Below are positions 53,737-60,929 of a DNA stretch of 64,000 nt, in pieces. The position numbers were made by a program, and so were the translations under genes. The number at the start of each line of letters is the position of its first letter. The stretch's first letter is position 1. Location of the stretch: the NCBI GenBank assembly GCA_026692865.1, contig JAPLNI010000026.1, forward strand, positions 94,395 to 158,394, in the 5' to 3' direction. Origin of the DNA: Planctomycetota bacterium. Lineage in GTDB: Bacteria > Planctomycetota > Planctomycetia > Pirellulales > Pirellulaceae. A model generated the notes under the pieces. That model was not told the DNA's origin and did not search any database. It was given only the letters and a program-made list of their open reading frames with translations.

Positions 53737-54705
53737 TTACTTACCACCGGTCCCAACTCCGCGAGCCGCACACAATCCGTCAACCGATGCGACTCGAGCA
53801 CGCTTCAGGACTGAGCTTATTTCAGCCATGGTCGAACCGCTAGTGACGATGTCGTCAACAATCAGAACTCGCTTCCCTTGAAACGATCTTGCTGAGTTTA
53901 CGGCAAACGCACCCGCAACATTTTGACGTCTCTGACCAGCCAGGAGTAGCCCCTGTTTGGAGGTCGGGCGAGTCTGAAAAATCGCATCGGTCCAAACGGG
54001 AACGCCTAGCCGACTTCCTATGGCTTCGGCAAGCAACTCCGATGCATTGTGTCGTTGCGACACACGCCGCGTCCAATACTTTGGAGTCGAGACCACTGCA
54101 TCAAATGACAATTCGCCAGTCAACTCGGGGTTTGATGTTTCCATAGCGACTTGGCGTTTGAGCCAATCGGCCATCGCGCTGCCTAACGCAACCGCCGAAG
54201 GTTCGCTCCCCGGACGTTTCAGTAAGACAAGCACGGTCGCGAGATTCCCTCCATAAGTTCCAAGAGCATAAACTCGACGCGCTGGCCATTTGCCTTGTCG
54301 ACAATGAAAACAACCAGTCGACTTCTCTCGCTTTCTCGAACTCGGCGCGACGGTCTTCGGCAACTCGGCTTCCGATGCCGCATGAGAAATCGAATCAACG
54401 TTTCCATTGGTATCTGAGTCATTTACGTCAGCGTTATGTTTCGCTCTTTCTATCGATGGCAACTCGGCTCCGCATCGACGGCATCCGTGGGTTACAGTCG
54501 GAAAGCTATCCAAACATGCTTTACAAATCCCACCCTTCAGTGGCCATTGAACCGAATTGTCGCACAACTGACAAAACGCCGGAAACAAGATGTCCTGCGT
54601 TCGCCCCAATAGCTCGCAGGATTGATCCCAGTAACGACCAAGCAGATCTGCGCGGCGAGATTCTCGCGTTTCGATGATCGATTCGTTGGAAATCAGTATC
54701 GCCAT
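53737..54705 (-). CDS. comF: ComF-family phosphoribosyltransferase-like protein
   Basis: 322 residues. The N-terminal part has pairs of Cys (FCQLCD, CKAC, CRRC, and a later CFHC) consistent with a zinc ribbon. The C-terminal PRTase domain has FDAVVSTPKYWTRRVSQRHN-like context and the PRPP loop VLIVDDIVTSGSTM. ComF is needed for DNA uptake in naturally competent bacteria and acts in the cytoplasm, though many homologues are uncharacterised. A spacer of about 60 residues between the zinc part and the PRTase is Ser/Asn-rich and longer than usual. Divergent from the LptF/G-like gene with about 85 bases between starts. Confidence 0.85.
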   Translation of the reverse strand: MAILISNESIIETRESRRADLLGRYWDQSCELLGRTQDILFPAFCQLCDNSVQWPLKGGICKACLDSFPTVTHGCRRCGAELPSIERAKHNADVNDSDTNGNVDSISHAASEAELPKTVAPSSRKREKSTGCFHCRQGKWPARRVYALGTYGGNLATVLVLLKRPGSEPSAVALGSAMADWLKRQVAMETSNPELTGELSFDAVVSTPKYWTRRVSQRHNASELLAEAIGSRLGVPVWTDAIFQTRPTSKQGLLLAGQRRQNVAGAFAVNSARSFQGKRVLIVDDIVTSGSTMAEISSVLKRARVASVDGLCAARGVGTGGK

Positions 54706-54790
54706 AGGGAACACTCAAGCTCATCCAGGGAACGACGCGAGAAAGACTGTATTTGACTTGCGAAAGGAGAGTATTGTACAAGTTTTAGCT

Positions 54791-56008
54791 ATGACGCGCA
54801 TTGATCGATATATCTTGTTCTTATTCTTACGAGTGATCGTGATTTGCTTCTGCTGTTTAATTGGACTGCTCGTTGTCGTGCATGCGTTCACAAATCTGGA
54901 CGAATTCATTGCGTTCGGTAAGGCTCGTGGGAGCATGCTCCGTGCACTAGGTGAATACTACGGACCCTATTCAATTGCTCTTTTAGACAAGTTCGGGGCA
55001 ATGCTAGCTTTGATGGCAATCATGTTCGTCGTTTCGTGGTTGAAGAGGACAAACGAACTGACTTCGATGATGGCCGCAGGAATCAGCCCCAGAAGAATTT
55101 TGATCTATCCAATCATCGCATCGGGGATTTTCTTCGCAGCACTAGCCGTAAATCGCGAGTTGATTATCCCTCGCTACGAAGAGATGCTTGGCAAGAATCC
55201 GCAAGACCTTTCAGAAGGCCACTTGAGATCCGTCAAGCCGACGTACGATGGTAAAAACGGGGTGTTAATCGGTGGTCGTTCGCTGAGTATTGCAAATCGA
55301 ATGATTGTTGAACCGATCTTTCGAATGGACGGATACGCATCGGCCGCGGCCAAGCAAGTCATTGCGAAAGAAGCCTACTACCAAGATGCAACCGACACGC
55401 ACCCTTCTGGTTTTTTAATGGTAGCCGTAAGTGTCCCCGTAAACCTAAGCAACATCCCCTCGGTTCGTGACGTCGATCCGTCTGCTATAAATTCATCCGC
55501 AGCAAATCCCTCCACATCATCAGTCGCACCATCACGTGCGGTTACCAACGATAACGATTTTGTATTCTTAACGCCGAAAGAGAATCCATGGCTACAACCC
55601 GATCAGTGCTTTATAAAAACGGACATTGAGTTTGGGGAACTACGCGGCGGATCGGGTTGGAAGCAGTATGCATCAACACTGGATATGATTGAACGATTGC
55701 GAAGTCCCGCCAGCCATTATGGTGACGATTTGCGAGTCACGGTTCACTCTCGATTTGTTCAACCAATCATGGATATGACTCTGCTCATGATTGGCCTTCC
55801 TATCGTGCTCAAGCGACAAGACCGACACCTCTTCTACATTGCTGGAGTAACACTCGCAACAGTCGGCGGATTCATGGCAATCACGATGGGCATCCAAGCC
55901 GCTGCGGGAGCCGGATTGTGGATTAGCCCGTTTTTCGGAGCGTGGCTACCCGTGCTTTTGTTCGCTCCGTGGGCATGGGCTCAAGCACGAGTCTCACTCG
56001 ACGCCTAA
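54791..56008 (+). CDS. LptF/LptG-family (YjgP/YjgQ) permease
   Basis: 405 residues. Six membrane helices are arranged as three N-terminal (DRYILFLFLRVIVICFCCLI first) and three C-terminal (LLMIGLPIVLKR, then FYIAGVTLATVGGFMAI), with a periplasmic beta-jellyroll-like domain between. FVVSWLKRTNELTSMMAAGI and SPRRILIYPI are the family signature. LptF and LptG extract lipopolysaccharide from the inner membrane with the LptB ATPase. Only one copy is present here, so its partner must be elsewhere. Part of the periplasmic domain (about 245-300) is a Ser/Pro/Asn-rich insert. ATG 54791 is preferred. Confidence 0.88.
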   Translation: MTRIDRYILFLFLRVIVICFCCLIGLLVVVHAFTNLDEFIAFGKARGSMLRALGEYYGPYSIALLDKFGAMLALMAIMFVVSWLKRTNELTSMMAAGISPRRILIYPIIASGIFFAALAVNRELIIPRYEEMLGKNPQDLSEGHLRSVKPTYDGKNGVLIGGRSLSIANRMIVEPIFRMDGYASAAAKQVIAKEAYYQDATDTHPSGFLMVAVSVPVNLSNIPSVRDVDPSAINSSAANPSTSSVAPSRAVTNDNDFVFLTPKENPWLQPDQCFIKTDIEFGELRGGSGWKQYASTLDMIERLRSPASHYGDDLRVTVHSRFVQPIMDMTLLMIGLPIVLKRQDRHLFYIAGVTLATVGGFMAITMGIQAAAGAGLWISPFFGAWLPVLLFAPWAWAQARVSLDA

Positions 56009-56517
56009 TGGGCTATGCTGGCACGGTGAAACGCAACACCGAGTTAACGAATCTACAAAGCAATGTATTCGTTTTTGATTCCCGCATCGAAGGCTCGGCT
56101 TTCTCCGATCTTAACCGAGATGCGCGTCGTGACCCTCGCGAAGCCGGCTTGGCAGGTTGGACTGTGGAGCTAGTCGATTCTGATAACGAAGTTGTCTCGA
56201 CTCAAGTAACCAATAGGACTGGCAACTATCGGTTTGATGTCCAAGCAGAAGTTCGAACAGGTCGTTTGGAGATTCGAGTGACGAAGGATCCGGAAGGCGT
56301 GGCACTGAGCACCGCTGTCGCGCGCCAAGTCGACATCACTCGAGGTAATCAGTTAGCTAAAGTGGACTTGCCGATCGCTCGTCCGGCCCGCCCGATTCCG
56401 GCTCCAACTGGCACGGGATCGGCCAGCCAAGCTACTCCACCGATTCAGACAGTCCAAAGTGCGTTCGACATTGTCTTTGCTCAAGTGGGAGAGCAGCGCA
56501 GAAGAATCGGAAGGTAA
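56008..56517 (+). CDS. SdrD B-like/CNA-B-like single-domain protein
   Basis: 169 residues starting at an ATG that shares its first base with the LptF/G-like stop (TAATG). Residues about 30-110 match the SdrD-B pattern: GSAFSDLNRDARRDP, AGLAGWTVELVDSDN and RTGNYRFDV. A Pro/Ala/Thr-rich tail follows. Such beta-sandwich domains usually occur in surface proteins, yet no signal peptide is visible with this start. Either the real start lies inside the permease gene in another frame or the protein is not exported in the usual way. The overlap suggests translational coupling. Confidence 0.6.
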   Translation: MGYAGTVKRNTELTNLQSNVFVFDSRIEGSAFSDLNRDARRDPREAGLAGWTVELVDSDNEVVSTQVTNRTGNYRFDVQAEVRTGRLEIRVTKDPEGVALSTAVARQVDITRGNQLAKVDLPIARPARPIPAPTGTGSASQATPPIQTVQSAFDIVFAQVGEQRRRIGR

Positions 56518-56590
56518 CTCTGCAGCGAGTAGGATGCAAATAGATTGACTAGATTGAGGCAAATCTCTGAGGAGATTTGTGAACCGGCCA

Positions 56591-57403
56591 TCAAGCGTCC
56601 ACAGTCATCCAACCGTGGATTGCTTTGGCGGAGTGATCGAGAGCTTCTTCGTAATCAAGATGCTCGACTTCTTCGCCTTGCAGTTCAATTTCATAATCAC
56701 CCGTGTATCCGCATTGCTCAAGTACACGAACAATATCGCTGAGCGGAAGATTCCCATCACCCAGCAAGCATCGATTTTGTTCCCCGGCTGGCACTCCCTT
56801 GGCGTCTCCCATTTGGACAAGCCGAATCGAATCGATCAAGCTGGGAATCCAATGCAGAATGTTCGGGTCATGCGCCATGTGGTAGCAATCCAAAACGATC
56901 CCAAGATTCGGCTTGTTCAGCTCAGCAATCAAATCCAGTGTGTCCGGTAGCTCAGTTAGAAATGTAAAATCGAAGGCGCAACCGACATGCATCGGTTCGA
57001 TTGCGAGCTGAATCTTGCAAGCAGCGGCCGCTTCACTGAGTTGTGTGAGCGCATCGCGTAACATTCGTCGCGAATGCTTCTTAGTGTGGCCGCCTCGGCT
57101 CCCGGTAAGAATTACCAAGCAACCAGCATTTAAGGCGGCCGCCTGCTCGATTGCCTCGAAAGCATCGTGCATAGATTCGTTGTAAGTTCGCCCATCGCTG
57201 CCGGTAAAGCCTCCTGCCCAGTGAAGTGACGAGACTCGCATCCCTTGCTCTTGAAGAAAGTCAGCAGCTTTTTCTTCACCAAACTCGGAAAGCTTGTAAC
57301 GCCAAACCCCCATCGCTTCGAAGCCTTGACGACGATAGTGCAGTACGTCCTCCTCAAAGCTCCATCGGTAGGTAGAAACTTCGCAGACTGACAGTCGAGA
57401 CAT
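56591..57403 (-). CDS. Sugar phosphate isomerase/epimerase-like TIM barrel
   Basis: 270 residues of the xylose isomerase-like/AP endonuclease 2 TIM-barrel family. Metal-ligand segments visible are IQLAIEPMHV (Glu), LGIVLDCYHMAHDPN (Asp and His), VQMGDAKGVPAGEQ and DYEIELQGEE (Glu). Members isomerise or epimerise sugars such as hydroxypyruvate or keto-sugars; the substrate here is unknown. The ATG at 57403 is chosen; a start five codons upstream is possible. It is a single gene, convergent with the SdrD-B-like gene. Confidence 0.85.
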   Translation of the reverse strand: MSRLSVCEVSTYRWSFEEDVLHYRRQGFEAMGVWRYKLSEFGEEKAADFLQEQGMRVSSLHWAGGFTGSDGRTYNESMHDAFEAIEQAAALNAGCLVILTGSRGGHTKKHSRRMLRDALTQLSEAAAACKIQLAIEPMHVGCAFDFTFLTELPDTLDLIAELNKPNLGIVLDCYHMAHDPNILHWIPSLIDSIRLVQMGDAKGVPAGEQNRCLLGDGNLPLSDIVRVLEQCGYTGDYEIELQGEEVEHLDYEEALDHSAKAIHGWMTVDA

Positions 57404-57814
57404 CCTGTTTCGCAACATCCTTGCAATCTGCTCCCGGACTGATTCGGCATGATTTCACTTCGTGACGGCATGAGTATGCCAAGTTGGTCAGGAACTGTAA
57501 AGAATGACTTTCGAATTCACTTGTATGGGTGCCTAAAACATAAACCACATGCCCAACAAACTGGCAGAGATGATCTTGTGTAAACGACTCTTTAGATCCC
57601 TGGAAAGAAAACTTGCGCGAAAAAAAGAGGCTGAAAAATATTTTTTTTCACCACGGCTGCATTTCCTGCCTCAAATACGGCGATGATTACTACGGGACAA
57701 AAGCATCATGAAAGGGGATTAAACCAACTTAAGCAAGCTTGAGCCGAGTGAGAATCGAAACTTCAGTTCTGCCAAATTGTGCAATCTAGACCCTTCAGTC
57801 GTCCTTTATGAAGA

Positions 57815-57843
57815 TTGATGGCACGGCAGCTGCAACTGATAAA
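57815..57843 (+). promoter_or_regulatory. Possible sigma-70 promoter for the small RNA
   Basis: TTGATG (57815-57820) and GATAAA (57838-57843) are separated by 17 bases, each matching four of six consensus positions. A start near 57850 would give a transcript of about 140 bases ending at the strong terminator. Confidence 0.3.
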
Positions 57844-57849
57844 CGTCAT

Positions 57850-57991
57850 GGACGTAAGGTTGAGTTCCACCTGCTTGGGATTCGCCCGCGTCTACTTCGG
57901 ACCACCTGAGCACCGTAGTTGCGAGTCTGGGATTTGTTGGGGGAGGGAGAGGACCTCCAACGAATTCCTTTCGCGACTACGGTGTTTTTTT
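57850..57991 (+). ncRNA. Candidate small RNA with intrinsic terminator
   Basis: The 3' part is a 14-pair stem, CACCGTAGTTGCGA (57911-57924) with TCGCGACTACGGTG (57971-57984), immediately followed by seven T. Inside its loop an eight-pair inner stem GTTGGGGG/CCTCCAAC presents a purine loop AGGGAGAGGA. The upstream part also has short hairpins. No protein gene precedes it on this strand, so the terminator implies a dedicated transcript. I could not match it to 6S, SRP, tmRNA or RNase P RNA. The 5' end is inferred from the weak promoter. Confidence 0.5.
57911..57991 (+). terminator. Strong intrinsic terminator with extended apical loop
   Basis: A 14-pair stem with one GU is followed directly by TTTTTTT. 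The 46-base apical region folds into a second hairpin. The nearest upstream plus-strand gene ends at 56517, so this does not serve an ordinary gene end. Confidence 0.8.
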
Positions 57992-58102
57992 GTGGACTTT
58001 CTTGAAGCCCGTTTCAACAATTCCTAGAATCGTGGCGATACGCGTGCCGGTTTACCGGCTCTCCCCGCGACCTCAAAAACGCTTTGCCATAGCTATCAAA
58101 CG

Positions 58103-58139
58103 AAAAAACCCCACGTTCTCAAGGAAAACATGGGGTTTT
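58103..58139 (-). terminator. Intrinsic terminator after tRNA-Lys
   Basis: On the minus strand AAAACCCCA pairs with TGGGGTTTT around a 17-base loop and is followed by T residues. It lies 18 bases beyond the tRNA-Lys 3' end. Confidence 0.85.
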
Positions 58140-58156
58140 GAAGGGTTTCATACCAA

Positions 58157-58229
58157 TGAGAGCGGAGGGACTCGAACCCTCGACCCAAGGATTAAAAGTC
58201 CTTTGCTCTACCGACTGAGCTACGCTCTC
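58157..58229 (-). tRNA. tRNA-Lys (anticodon UUU)
   Basis: 73 bases. Acceptor GAGAGCG pairs fully with CGCTCTC. T8 A9 GCTC begins the D arm. The anticodon stem AAGGA/TCCTT has loop CTTTTAA, giving TTT. The T arm is GAGGG/CCCTC with TTCGAGT. The discriminator is A and CCA is not encoded. Confidence 0.95.
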
Positions 58230-58697
58230 TCGCGCGTTTGGCCTCTAAGTTTTACAGTGACCGCTTTTTTTCTACAAGGTTCACTAAGCTAAATGGTTGG
58301 TTTTGCTTTCTACTGGTCATTTCTGATGGCCGTTTTGTTAACTAGTGAGGTCCTGGGGTGGAACGGGATGGGATGATGAAACCTGAGCCTTTGGTGCTAG
58401 CCACTGCTTTTGATTTGACAACCAATTGCCGTACGCCACCCGAGGATAGAGCCTACGGTTCGCGAAAAAACGAAACTTTCATTGAGTCGGGTTCGTGCAA
58501 CGGGCAACACGGGGGGATGCGAGGTTTTTATCAGGGAAAGAGTTTCTCCAGAGGCGTTTCAGAGGCAAAAAAGGGCAAATCGACTCACTTGGTGCGATTG
58601 CCATTGCTTTTAAGAAGAAGCATCCAGTACGAACCCACGTCTGGAATTTGGACTGGAGTTTGTCGATTTAGTCGCTGCACGGAGGCTGCGGGTAAGT
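58230..58697. other. Intergenic region between tRNA-Lys and the HEAT-like gene
   Basis: 468 bases. It holds a degraded palindromic repeat at 58383-58463. A forward frame open from 58358 runs through the repeat and has no recognisable domain, so I do not call it. Confidence 0.45.
58383..58463. repeat. Degraded palindromic repeat
   Basis: Left arm CTGAGCCTTTGGTGCTAGCC and right arm CACCCGAGGATAGAGCCTAC match the family arms with several changes, and still pair partly over a spacer of about 30 bases. Confidence 0.5.
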
Positions 58698-59171
58698 ATG
58701 GCTGGACACAATTTAAGTAATGCTTCGATGCCTTCGATCGATGACCTGCAGTCTTGGGCAAACGATCAAGAGCTGGCTCGATCTCAGTTGAAGGCGATCT
58801 TTACAGCGCTGGAATCCCAGCAGGAAGAAACCATGAACTGGGCTACGGAAGCCTTGGAAAACATGGGGCGGCCGCTGGTGACAGATACCGCTTGGCTAGG
58901 AAGCGTCGCCTCCAGCCAATCTGCCGACGCTGCTTATTGGGCAGTAACGCTTCTAGGGAGGTCCGACGATTCTATCGATTCGGTTCAAGATTCGATTGCA
59001 AACGTCTTCTTGGATTCGCAATCAACTCCTGCATGTCGACGACGAGCGATCGCGGCATTAGCCAAGGTACACACTAGGAGCAAAGCCACAGAATCGGCAA
59101 TCCAGTCCGCACTGAAGTCAGACGATTCCCAGTTGGCAGGTGCAGCTAAAGAAATTCTGCAATCCGTATAG
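58698..59171 (+). CDS. Small HEAT-repeat-like protein
   Basis: 157 residues, all helical in appearance, no signal peptide. Repeating helix pairs are seen: ADAAYWAVTLLGRSDDSID, ACRRRAIAALAKVHTRSKA and LAGAAKEILQSV resemble HEAT/PBS-lyase-like units. Such proteins are scaffolds for protein contacts. The ATG at 58698 follows a G-rich stretch. It lies 62 bases before the lipoprotein nuclease gene on the same strand. Function unknown. Confidence 0.65.
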   Translation: MAGHNLSNASMPSIDDLQSWANDQELARSQLKAIFTALESQQEETMNWATEALENMGRPLVTDTAWLGSVASSQSADAAYWAVTLLGRSDDSIDSVQDSIANVFLDSQSTPACRRRAIAALAKVHTRSKATESAIQSALKSDDSQLAGAAKEILQSV

Positions 59172-59233
59172 AAACACTTCGAGCATGAGGCTCACTGAAT
59201 ATGAAGCAAACCAGAGCAAGGAGGCTCGGGGGC

Positions 59234-60577
59234 ATGCGAAACACTGCATCTCTACCGGCGATAATCGCCGTTGTGACCTCGCTCGCAGCCTACGCCGGTT
59301 GTGAACCTGAAAATGGGCTACAGAGCCGAATCGATTCAACTGGCTACAACCAGCCCGCGTTCAATCAGCCACCGTCTGACCCAACTGGCTACAACCAGCC
59401 CGGCTACCAGCCTGGCTACACGTCGGGCTACACGTCGGGCTATGCGCAGCAACAAGCAGGGGCACCACAAGGTTATGGGCAGCAAAATTTTGGGCAGCAA
59501 GCACCTGGACAACCACAGCAGTACACCCAGCAAACACTTGGACAGCAGCAGTACGGACAGCAGCAGTATGGGCAGCCGGCACCAGGCCAATCGATCCCAC
59601 AGAATGGAGTCGCATCGGGCAGTTCAGCACCTCAAGGGCGATTCACGTCCACTCAGCCACCGTTGCAGGCACCGTTACAACCATCGGCACAACCATCGGC
59701 TGCGAATGCGACAGCCGAACTCATGCCACAGCGTCGAGCGGAGACGATTCTGGTTGGTAGCTTTAACATCCAGACCTTTGGGCAGTCGAAAATGGGTGAT
59801 CAATGGGTGATGGGAAGGTTGGCTGAAGTTATTCGAATGTTCGATGTTGTCGGCATTCAAGAAATTCGTTCAAACGATCAGACGATCCTGGACGTGCTGA
59901 TGACCTACATCAATTCAACAGGTGGTCGCTATCAATATGTTATGGGCCCCCGGTTAGGACGCACGGTAAGCAAAGAGCAGTACGCATACATCTATGACTC
60001 CAATCGTATTTCCACTGGCCCCAACGCGACGTACACGCTCAACGACGACATTGATGCACTTCACCGAGAGCCTCTGATTGGGCGATTTGTGGTTCGTTCG
60101 AATCTGACAAATCGACCTTGGACTTTCTCCTTAGTCAACCTGCACACCGATCCCGACGTCGCCGTTCAAGAAGTCAATTCCATGGGTGGAATCATGCGTG
60201 AGATTCGGAACTGGGAATTTGCTTCGGCGCAAGAGGACGACTGCATCCTACTAGGCGACTTTAATGCTGCTCCACCCAAAATGGGAGCCCTACAGAGCGT
60301 CGGCGGTGTTTATCCACTGATTTCCAATCAGCCCACAAACGTTCGGGAGACAGAACTCTACGACAACATCTTGATCGAACCCAATTTGACAAGCGAGTTC
60401 ACGCGTCGCGCCGGGGTTTTAAGCCTCGCAAAGCTTTTCGGCCTTTCTATGAAAGATGCCTTAAGGCTATCGGACCACAATCCAGTGTGGGCCGAGTTCT
60501 CTGTGGAAGAAAGAGTGCCTCAAAACTACAATCCAAACCAACAATCGGCAGCTCGTCCCGGATTGAGCCAACGCTAA
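59234..60577 (+). CDS. Lipoprotein endonuclease/exonuclease/phosphatase with Gln/Tyr-rich N-terminus
   Basis: 447 residues. A signal peptide ending AAYAGC (lipobox, Cys about residue 18-19) indicates a lipoprotein. Residues about 30-155 are Gln/Tyr/Gly/Pro-rich with repeats GYNQP and GQQQYGQ, a prion-like composition. The EEP nuclease domain starts near residue 170: SFNIQTFGQSK, DVVGIQEIRSND, LVNLHTDPDV, CILLGDFNAAPP and LSDHNPVWAEF contain the usual Asn, Glu, Asp and His residues. DNase I-like activity on DNA or a phosphodiester is likely. GGAGG lies about nine bases before ATG 59234. Confidence 0.82.
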   Translation: MRNTASLPAIIAVVTSLAAYAGCEPENGLQSRIDSTGYNQPAFNQPPSDPTGYNQPGYQPGYTSGYTSGYAQQQAGAPQGYGQQNFGQQAPGQPQQYTQQTLGQQQYGQQQYGQPAPGQSIPQNGVASGSSAPQGRFTSTQPPLQAPLQPSAQPSAANATAELMPQRRAETILVGSFNIQTFGQSKMGDQWVMGRLAEVIRMFDVVGIQEIRSNDQTILDVLMTYINSTGGRYQYVMGPRLGRTVSKEQYAYIYDSNRISTGPNATYTLNDDIDALHREPLIGRFVVRSNLTNRPWTFSLVNLHTDPDVAVQEVNSMGGIMREIRNWEFASAQEDDCILLGDFNAAPPKMGALQSVGGVYPLISNQPTNVRETELYDNILIEPNLTSEFTRRAGVLSLAKLFGLSMKDALRLSDHNPVWAEFSVEERVPQNYNPNQQSAARPGLSQR

Positions 60578-60929
60578 AAAAAGACGATAGGTGATTGAAT
60601 TGGATCGAGTATCGTTAGCGATTACGTTCTTTGTCGGATAGCACTTTGTTGTCCTCAGCCAACTAATGCTTTAGCACGATTTGACTTTGCGGTAGCTGAA
60701 TTCGCAAGAACTCGAATGTCAATGAAAACAATGGTAAAAGCTGATTTTTCCAGATGCCTTACGGCATCTGCAACAAGTCCAAACCCAAGTTTTTATCTGG
60801 ACGAAGCAGTAGCAACATCTCAGTGCAGACACCTCCATGCAGTAAACACTCCATGAATTTGAACTCCACGGATTGCATGCGTGCAGCGAGGCTTGCAAAA
60901 GTCTGTTTCACACTTTGGCTTGACGGGGC
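60578..60929. other. Intergenic region between convergent genes
   Basis: 352 bases between the nuclease gene and the disordered protein gene. It has one perfect hairpin, CAGATGCC/GGCATCTG with a TTAC loop at 60751-60770, without a U-run. No gene is seen. Confidence 0.5.

Larger units (their letters stand above)
57404..58156. other. Long intergenic region with a candidate small RNA
   Basis: About 750 bases with no supported protein gene. It contains a plus-strand promoter-like pair, the terminator hairpin at 57911-57991 and the tRNA-Lys terminator at 58103-58139. The part from 57404 to 57800 shows nothing I can name. Confidence 0.55.

Noticed and set aside
57850-57991. Assignment of the small RNA candidate as 6S RNA
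   Set aside because: A CCTGAG-like stretch is present, but there is no closing stem on the 3' side; the long stem ends directly in a U-run.
58358-58720. 120-codon forward frame downstream of tRNA-Lys
   Set aside because: It runs through a degraded palindromic repeat and overlaps the HEAT-like gene start.
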